Part shown: piece by piece, positions 6,496 through 10,693 of the stretch | Numbering within the stretch: the stretch's first letter is position 1 | How the letters are laid out: each line of letters opens with the position of its first letter | Source: Gammaproteobacteria bacterium | GTDB lineage: Bacteria; Pseudomonadota; Gammaproteobacteria; JAABTG01 | Length of the DNA stretch: 10,693 bases | Reading direction: 5' to 3' | NCBI GenBank assembly: GCA_030066245.1 | Contig: JASJBY010000094.1 | Location: 1-10,693, forward strand | Notes under the pieces: generated by a model | Databases searched by the model: none | Told to the model about the DNA's origin: nothing | The model's input: only the letters and a program-made list of their open reading frames with translations | Translations under genes and position numbers: made by a program

Positions 6496-7302
6496 ACGCA
6501 AGGCCTCGATAACCGCACCGGTCTCAGGCCGCACTCCCCGCCAGCGCAGGAAGGACTCGGCCGCCTGCTCCACCAGCATGCCGAGCCCGTCCAGGGCGCG
6601 CGCCGCGCCGCGAGTCCGCGCCCAGAGCACAAAAGCAGTGGGCTGGTCGGCGTACATCATGTCGTAGCACCAGCCACCGGGCGCCAGGGCATCGCGAGGC
6701 AGTGCGGGGACCCGCCCCGACAGACTCGCGGATGTGGCATTGACGATCAGGTCGAAGCGATGTCCCCCAAGGGCGTCCAGTCCGCAGCCCGTAACGTTAC
6801 CGGCTGCGGAGAAGGTCAACGCCAACTCCTCGGCCTTTGACGCGGTGCGGTTGGCCACGACCAGTTGCGCCGGGCTGCACTCCAGGAGGGGTCCGAGCAC
6901 GCCGCGGCCGGCCCCGCCGGCCCCCAACAGCAGAACCCGCAGGCCAGACAAGCTTAATCCGTGATTCACGGTCAGATCCCGCACCAGACCCGTGCCGTCG
7001 GTGTTGTCGCCGCGCAGAGCCGCCTGATGGAACCAAAGCGTGTTCACGGCCCGGGCCTTGTCCGCGCGTTCGGTGCGTCGGTCGCATAGTGCCCAGGCCT
7101 CCTCCTTGAACGGCAACGTGACGTTGAGCCCTTTGCCGCCGGAATCGCGGAATCGGGCCACGGCTGCCGCAAACTCGCCCGGCAGCACATGGATGGCCCC
7201 ATAAGCGATGTCCTCGCCGGTCTGCCGGGAAAAGGCCGCGTGAATGGCGGGCGACTTGCTGTGGGCAATAGGATGACCCATCACCCCGTAGGCGTCGGGC
7301 AT
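6481..7302 (-). CDS. aroE: Shikimate dehydrogenase (NADP+)
   Basis: 273 residues, full length for AroE, which reduces 3-dehydroshikimate to shikimate with NADPH in the aromatic amino acid pathway. The N-terminal substrate domain has GHPIAHSKSP (9-18) and NVTLPFKEEA with catalytic Lys66; Asp102 in NTDGTG completes the Lys-Asp pair. The nucleotide-binding domain has GAGGAGRG (127-134) and NRTASK (151-156), the latter typical of NADPH preference, then NATSASL; the QAAESFLRWRG block lies near the C-terminus. ATG (7300-7302) lies 11 bp after the stop of the cNMP/rhodanese gene, so both are probably on one mRNA. The 3' end overlaps dctM by 15 bp tail to tail. Confidence 0.97.
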   Translation of the reverse strand: MPDAYGVMGHPIAHSKSPAIHAAFSRQTGEDIAYGAIHVLPGEFAAAVARFRDSGGKGLNVTLPFKEEAWALCDRRTERADKARAVNTLWFHQAALRGDNTDGTGLVRDLTVNHGLSLSGLRVLLLGAGGAGRGVLGPLLECSPAQLVVANRTASKAEELALTFSAAGNVTGCGLDALGGHRFDLIVNATSASLSGRVPALPRDALAPGGWCYDMMYADQPTAFVLWARTRGAARALDGLGMLVEQAAESFLRWRGVRPETGAVIEALRSKSL

Positions 7303-7313
7303 GGACGATAGGG

Positions 7314-8396
7314 CTACGCGCCGGGATGTTTCGCCTTGGATAGTGCCATCAGGCCACCTTTCAGCACATAGGCGTCGAAGCCGCGCTCGCTGAGGAGATA
7401 CGCGGCCGCCGAGCTGCGCCGGCCGGTGTCACAGTAGCAGATGTACGTCTTGCTGGGGTCCAGGCTCTCGGCCTTGAGCCGCAACATGTAAATGGGCAGA
7501 TTCATGCTGCCTTTGATGTTGCTATTCTTGAACTCACTCTCCAGCCGGACGTCCAGGAGCTTTGCCCCTTTCTGGACCATCTTCTTCGCCGGCTCGAAGT
7601 CCACCTCCTGCTGCATGGGCGCCTTCAGGAGCTCATCGAAATCCTCTTTCGAGAGGCGCATCAGTATGCCGTCGGTGAGCATGGTGATGGTGGCGTTGCG
7701 CTTGGCGGACGATAGGAGTGCCTCTTCGCCAAAGGCGTCGCCGTCCCCGAGCTCAGCCAGAGTGATCTCCTGACCCGTGCGCGACTGGCGGGTCACCTTG
7801 CATCGGCCCCGGTTGATAATGTAGTAGAAATCGCCGTCCTGACCCTGCTTGATGACCACATCGCCCTTCCGGGCCGGGACTTCCCGCAGACGCATGAACA
7901 TGCGCTGGATGTTGGCGGGCGGTATTTTCATGAAGGACTTGGACTGGAGAATTCGGGTCATCCAGTCCCCGCCCTCCTGGGTCACCAGGGTTTCTTCTTC
8001 AACCGTCGTGCCTTCGGTAATCTCATTGACCTCGATGCCGGAGAGCTGATCCCAGGTCAGCAGAATGTCCAGCAGATCGGTGTCGAAACGCGTGTAGGTG
8101 ATGTCGGTTCGACAACGTGCCGTGTACTGGCGGGGCTGCTGGTTGGCCAGCGGATGCCTGGCAACGTCTGTCCCGGCGCGAATTATTTTCTCAACGCCGG
8201 AGTCTGACAGCAGTTCGAGTTCCCCGGACAGCAGGTAGACGGTCTTGCCATCCGTGTCGCCTGCCTTGAACAGGGTCTGGCCGACGGCGAGACTTTCTAC
8301 GATCGCCTTCTTGGCGAGCTCCTGAAAGTTCTCGGCATTAAGGGCACTGGGCGGAACGAGCGTCTTGAGTATTTCTTTGCTGACCAACTCCGCCAT
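7314..8396 (-). CDS. Double cyclic nucleotide-binding domain protein with C-terminal rhodanese domain
   Basis: 360 residues. Domain 1 (about 15-120) has the cNMP-binding beta-roll pattern (VGQTLFKAGDTDGKTVYLLSG) but lacks a recognisable phosphate-binding cassette: HPLANQQPRQYTAR stands where FGExALL...R is expected. Domain 2 (about 150-262) is canonical, with GDVVIKQGQDGDFYYIINRG and FGEEALLSSAKRNATITM (222-239, Arg233). A rhodanese domain follows (about 268-356) with LLDVR, the Cys322 active loop CDTGRRS and a VLKGGLMAL end. There is no helix-turn-helix, so it is not a CRP-type DNA-binding regulator. A cyclic-nucleotide or redox/sulfane-sulfur sensing role is inference. The ATG is backed by GAGGG (complement of 8401-8405). 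It lies directly upstream of aroE in the same direction. Confidence 0.92.
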   Translation of the reverse strand: MAELVSKEILKTLVPPSALNAENFQELAKKAIVESLAVGQTLFKAGDTDGKTVYLLSGELELLSDSGVEKIIRAGTDVARHPLANQQPRQYTARCRTDITYTRFDTDLLDILLTWDQLSGIEVNEITEGTTVEEETLVTQEGGDWMTRILQSKSFMKIPPANIQRMFMRLREVPARKGDVVIKQGQDGDFYYIINRGRCKVTRQSRTGQEITLAELGDGDAFGEEALLSSAKRNATITMLTDGILMRLSKEDFDELLKAPMQQEVDFEPAKKMVQKGAKLLDVRLESEFKNSNIKGSMNLPIYMLRLKAESLDPSKTYICYCDTGRRSSAAAYLLSERGFDAYVLKGGLMALSKAKHPGA

Positions 8397-8497
8397 CCTA
8401 CCCTCTGGACCGCAGCCAATGCGACGAAAGACTGATCATAAGTGCGCGCTATTCTATTCTCACGGTTTCGCTTTGGATAGTCCCGCCGGCCGCTGAT

Positions 8498-8521
8498 GTC
8501 CGTCTTCCCCACCAGACGGAC
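8498..8521. repeat. Perfect 8-bp inverted repeat (hairpin)
   Basis: GTCCGTCT (8498-8505) and AGACGGAC (8514-8521) are exact reverse complements around an 8-nt spacer, TCCCCACC. No T-run follows on either strand, so it is not an obvious terminator. It could be an operator for a dimeric regulator or part of a structured leader or small RNA. Confidence 0.45.
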
Positions 8522-8630
8522 TGGCACTACCTTCCGCATCCCCGCATCCGTGATCGATCAGGCATTCGCAGTGGGAGCCGTAGCGGCACGAGCTGAACAC
8601 CAATGCGTTTCCCCGTCGGAGTGCACATTC

Positions 8631-8658
8631 CGGGACTTATGAAGTGTAGTCCCGTTTT
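8631..8658 (+). terminator. Terminator-like hairpin followed by TTTT, plus strand
   Basis: CGGGACT (8631-8637) pairs exactly with AGTCCCG (8648-8654), with a 10-nt loop, followed by TTTT (8655-8658). It has Rho-independent form on the plus strand, although the T-run is short. No plus-strand gene ends nearby, so it would have to terminate a small RNA or antisense transcript, or it is chance. Confidence 0.35.
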
Positions 8659-8747
8659 CGGCACGCATTCTGCGAACTTCGACACATTCCCTGTTCCGTT
8701 GGCAATTGCAGCTGCTCCTGACGCGACGCCGCGCTCGCGCCCCGCAC

Positions 8748-8775
8748 AAAAAAAAGCGGGCGCAAATGCGCCCGC
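8748..8775 (-). terminator. Rho-independent terminator of the glnK-amtB transcript
   Basis: GCGGGCGC (8756-8763) pairs with GCGCCCGC (8768-8775) around a 4-nt loop. Read on the minus strand the stem is followed directly by eight T residues (A-tract 8748-8755 on the plus strand). It starts 25 bp past the amtB stop codon, a textbook position and form. Confidence 0.92.
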
Positions 8776-8800
8776 ACAACTCCACCACTGGAGGACAGGA

Positions 8801-10075
8801 CTATTTGCCGGAACCCTGGGTTCCGACGAATTCGGGGTAGGCCTCGAGACCGCATTCGGCGATGTCCACGCCCTCGTACTCGTCCTCTTCGGAGACCCGA
8901 ATGCCCATTATCATCTTGATGACGAACCACGTGATGAGCGCGGTGCCGAACACCCAGGCGAAGATCACGCCGAGGCCGAGCAGCTGCGCACCGACGGTGG
9001 CCTCCGGGTTGGAAAGGACCACTGCCAGCAGTCCCCACATGCCGACCACACCGTGCACCGAGATGGCGCCCACCGGATCGTCGATCTTCAGCTTGTCCAG
9101 GGTGACAATCGAGAACACCACCAGGATGCCGCCCACCACGCCGATGGTGCTCGCCAGCAGCGGGGTCGGTGTCAGCGGCTCCGCCGTGATGGCCACCAGG
9201 CCGGCGAGGGCACCGTTGAGGGCCATGGTGAGGTCCGCCTTGCCGAACAGCAGCCGGGACGTGATGAGCGCGGCCACAACGCCGGCAGCGGCGGCCATGT
9301 TGGTGTTGACGAATATCAGCGCAACGGCGTTCGCTTCCTCCACGTTGGAGACCTTGAGCTCCGAACCACCGTTGAAGCCGAACCAACCCAGCCAGAGGAT
9401 GAAGGTACCCAGGGTGGCCAGCGGCAGGTTAGCGCCTGGAATAGCGTTGATCTTGCCGTCTTTCGTGTACTTGCCCTTGCGCGCCCCAAGCAGCAGCACC
9501 CCGGCCAGGGCCGCGCTGGCACCGGTCAGATGGACAACGCCGGAGCCGGCGAAATCCAGGAACCCTGCCTGATCGAGAAAGCCGCCGCCCCACTTCCAGA
9601 AGCCCTGCATGGGGTAAATGAAACCCGTCATGACGACGGCGAAGAGCAGGAACGCCCAAAGCTTCATGCGCTCCGCCACTGCGCCGGAGACGATGGACAT
9701 GGCAGTGGCCACGAACACCACCTGGAAGAAGAAATCCGACAGCACAGAGTAGTAAGGCGCGTCCTCCCCCCCAGCGACCACGTCGTTCACCGCATTGTCG
9801 TCGCTACCCAGAATGCTGCCGAAGCCGGGCCACCAGGAATTGACCGCTTCGCCGGGATACATGATGTTGTATCCCATCAGCATGTACATGATGCTGGCGA
9901 TGGCATAGAGGGCGATATTCTTGGTCAGGATTTCGGTGGTGTTCTTGGCGCGCACCAGGCCGGCCTCCAGCATGGCGAAGCCGGCGGCCATCCACATTAC
10001 CAACGCGCCCATCACCAGAAAGTAAAAGGTGTCCAGCGCATAGCTCAGTTCTGCAACAGCGTTTGCTGTTTCCAT
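8801..10075 (-). CDS. amtB: Ammonium transporter (AmtB/Amt family)
   Basis: 424 residues with about 11 membrane helices; it conducts ammonium/ammonia across the inner membrane. The first helix (about 15-38) carries MLEAGLVRAKN, with no extra signal peptide ahead of it, unlike Escherichia coli AmtB. The pore twin histidines are His182 in DFAGSGVVHLTG (with conserved Asp174) and His341 in DPVGAISVHGVVGMWG. The cytoplasmic tail GIRVSEEDEYEGVDIAECG (391-409) is the conserved segment to which PII/GlnK docks to block transport. GGAGGA (complement of 10084-10089) lies 8 nt before the ATG. The PII gene ends 20 bp upstream, so they form one operon, and a strong terminator follows. Nitrogen-controlled expression is expected for such operons, but I see no sigma-54 promoter because the transcript start lies outside the window. 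Confidence 0.97.
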   Translation of the reverse strand: METANAVAELSYALDTFYFLVMGALVMWMAAGFAMLEAGLVRAKNTTEILTKNIALYAIASIMYMLMGYNIMYPGEAVNSWWPGFGSILGSDDNAVNDVVAGGEDAPYYSVLSDFFFQVVFVATAMSIVSGAVAERMKLWAFLLFAVVMTGFIYPMQGFWKWGGGFLDQAGFLDFAGSGVVHLTGASAALAGVLLLGARKGKYTKDGKINAIPGANLPLATLGTFILWLGWFGFNGGSELKVSNVEEANAVALIFVNTNMAAAAGVVAALITSRLLFGKADLTMALNGALAGLVAITAEPLTPTPLLASTIGVVGGILVVFSIVTLDKLKIDDPVGAISVHGVVGMWGLLAVVLSNPEATVGAQLLGLGVIFAWVFGTALITWFVIKMIMGIRVSEEDEYEGVDIAECGLEAYPEFVGTQGSGK

Positions 10076-10095
10076 CGGTCGTATCCTCCGCTCTC

Positions 10096-10434
10096 TTACA
10101 GCGCCTCAGCGCCGCTCTCACCGGTCCGTATCCTGACCACCTGCTCCAGGGTGGATACGAAAATCTTGCCGTCACCGATCTTCCCCGTTCGTGCGGCATT
10201 GGTTATGGCTTCCAGCACCTGGTCGAGCAGGTCTGCCTTGACGGCCACCTCGAGCTTGACCTTCGGCAGAAAGTCAACGATGTACTCGGCACCGCGGTAG
10301 AGCTCGGTATGTCCCTTCTGCCGGCCAAATCCCTTTACTTCGGTCACCGTGACACCCTGAACGCCGATATCCGAGAGAGCCTCCCGGACGTCGTCCAGCT
10401 TGAACGGCTTGATGATTGCTGTAACTAACTTCAT
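10096..10434 (-). CDS. glnK: Nitrogen regulatory protein PII (GlnK/GlnB)
   Basis: 112 residues, the exact PII size. PII trimers sense ATP/ADP and 2-oxoglutarate, and the T-loop is uridylylated by GlnD. Features: N-terminal MKLVTAIIKPFKLDDVREAL, T-loop about 37-55 with the uridylylation site Tyr51 in YRGAEYIVDF, B-loop TGKIGDGKIF (83-92) with the nucleotide-binding glycines, and C-terminal RIRTGE (101-106). Residue 54 is Asp, as in enteric GlnB, where GlnK has Asn (from memory). The gene position next to amtB nevertheless points to the GlnK role of gating AmtB, so the symbol rests on context. A strong ribosome binding site, GAGGAGA (complement of 10443-10449), lies 8 nt before the ATG, and a GC-rich hairpin abuts it on the 5' side. 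Confidence 0.93.
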   Translation of the reverse strand: MKLVTAIIKPFKLDDVREALSDIGVQGVTVTEVKGFGRQKGHTELYRGAEYIVDFLPKVKLEVAVKADLLDQVLEAITNAARTGKIGDGKIFVSTLEQVVRIRTGESGAEAL

Positions 10435-10449
10435 CGATTGAATCTCCTC

Positions 10450-10478
10450 GCCCTACCCGGGCAAGACCCGGGCAGGGC
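10450..10478 (-). promoter_or_regulatory. GC-rich hairpin between porin and PII genes, touching the PII ribosome binding site
   Basis: GCCCT-A-CCCGGG (10450-10461) pairs with CCCGGG-C-AGGGC (10467-10478), a 12-position stem with one mismatch and a 5-nt loop. It begins 10 bp after the porin stop and ends exactly where GAGGAGA of glnK begins (10449). No T-run follows on the minus strand, so full termination is unlikely. It could be a 3' stability hairpin for the porin message, a partial attenuator, or a structure that tunes PII translation. Confidence 0.6.
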
Positions 10479-10488
10479 CATTCCCCTG

Positions 10489-10693
10489 TTATTCGAAGGT
10501 GACGTTCCAACCCACCCACAGCTTGGGGTCGTCGTCGTCGGCGGGCACGTCGCCCCGATCGCCGTCGGTCTGCTCGTAGTTGAGGCTGAAGGTGCCGAAC
10601 TTACCGGCATCCTTGCTCAGAGTGACGCTCCAGTGGGTGTACTCGTTGGCGAAGTCATCGTCGTCGAAATCGTAGTAGGCCAGCAGACCACCA
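10489..10693 (-). CDS. C-terminal part of a TorF-like outer membrane porin (partial)
   Basis: On the minus strand an open frame enters from the right edge and ends at TAA (complement of 10489-10491), giving the last 67 residues. The pattern is alternating beta strands with acidic turns: LLAYYDFDDDD, EYTHWSVTLSKDAGKFGTFS, LNYEQTDGD, then DDDDPKLWVGWNVTFE. This matches the end of the TorF/TIGR02001 putative porin family, often encoded just upstream of glnK-amtB in gammaproteobacteria (recalled association). The last residues are Phe-Glu rather than the usual terminal Phe of outer membrane barrels. The Asp-rich loops may reflect a saline or alkaline habitat. It probably heads the porin-glnK-amtB transcript; its substrate is unknown, with uptake of nitrogen compounds suggested by context only. 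Confidence 0.7.
   Translation of the reverse strand, partial: GGLLAYYDFDDDDFANEYTHWSVTLSKDAGKFGTFSLNYEQTDGDRGDVPADDDDPKLWVGWNVTFE

Larger units (their letters stand above)
8397..8747. other. Gene-free region with two perfect hairpins
   Basis: No credible gene fits here. The stretch separates the end of amtB transcription from the start of the cNMP/rhodanese gene and should contain the latter's promoter on the minus strand. TAGAAT (complement of 8451-8456) and TATGAT (complement of 8435-8440) are possible -10 boxes without good -35 partners. Two inverted repeats are present, at 8498-8521 and 8631-8654, listed separately. An open frame running through this region into the antisense of amtB is not considered a gene. 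Confidence 0.5.

Noticed and set aside
8297..8539. 80-codon minus-strand open frame overlapping the start of the cNMP/rhodanese gene
   Set aside because: It overlaps the strongly supported start region of that gene in another frame and has no recognisable motif.
8603..10300. 565-codon open frame on the plus strand
   Set aside because: It runs antisense through amtB and into the PII gene, reads across the amtB terminator, and its product is low-complexity His/Gly/Asp-rich with no recognisable domain. The opposite strand encodes two clear families.
1..10693. tRNA, rRNA genes or a CRISPR array
   Set aside because: No tRNA-like T-arm consensus, rRNA segment or regularly spaced short repeat was seen on either strand by eye.

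Overview
The window looks like chromosomal DNA of a high-GC gammaproteobacterium. The porin-glnK-amtB cluster, the rsmA and aroE sequences and the double cNMP-binding/rhodanese protein suggest Chromatiales/Ectothiorhodospiraceae or a relative, but that placement is inference from gene content and no 16S gene is present.

Left part (1-3810): the window opens in the last 44 codons of a xanthine dehydrogenase-family molybdopterin subunit. Next comes a 113-bp copy (181-293) of the leader and first codons of rsmA, which runs into unrelated DNA and leaves a 24-codon stub. A two-gene operon follows: a 208-residue protein I cannot assign to a family (441-1067), and 3 bp later an 831-residue TPR-CHAT cysteine peptidase (1071-3566). 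A second copy of the repeat (3693-3805) then leads into intact rsmA. The operon is thus bracketed by direct repeats made of the 5' end of rsmA. This is the layout expected when DNA integrates at the start of a gene and rebuilds that start, or when a segment is duplicated by recombination. No integrase, transposase or terminal inverted repeat is visible. The operon is the best candidate here for an undescribed system, probably a protease plus its substrate, effector or regulator in a conflict/defence role.

Middle part (3774-8396): rsmA (16S rRNA dimethyltransferase) is followed by a TRAP transporter membrane pair (DctQ, DctM) without its binding protein. On the minus strand lie aroE, overlapping dctM tail to tail by 15 bp, and upstream of it a protein with two cNMP-binding domains fused to a rhodanese domain. 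The last two appear to be co-transcribed.

Right part (8397-10693): a roughly 350-bp gene-free stretch with two perfect hairpins, a strong terminator, then (minus strand) amtB, a PII gene and the C-terminus of a TorF-like porin. This is a nitrogen-acquisition cluster: PII binds the AmtB channel according to nitrogen status. A hairpin between the porin and PII genes sits directly against the PII ribosome binding site.
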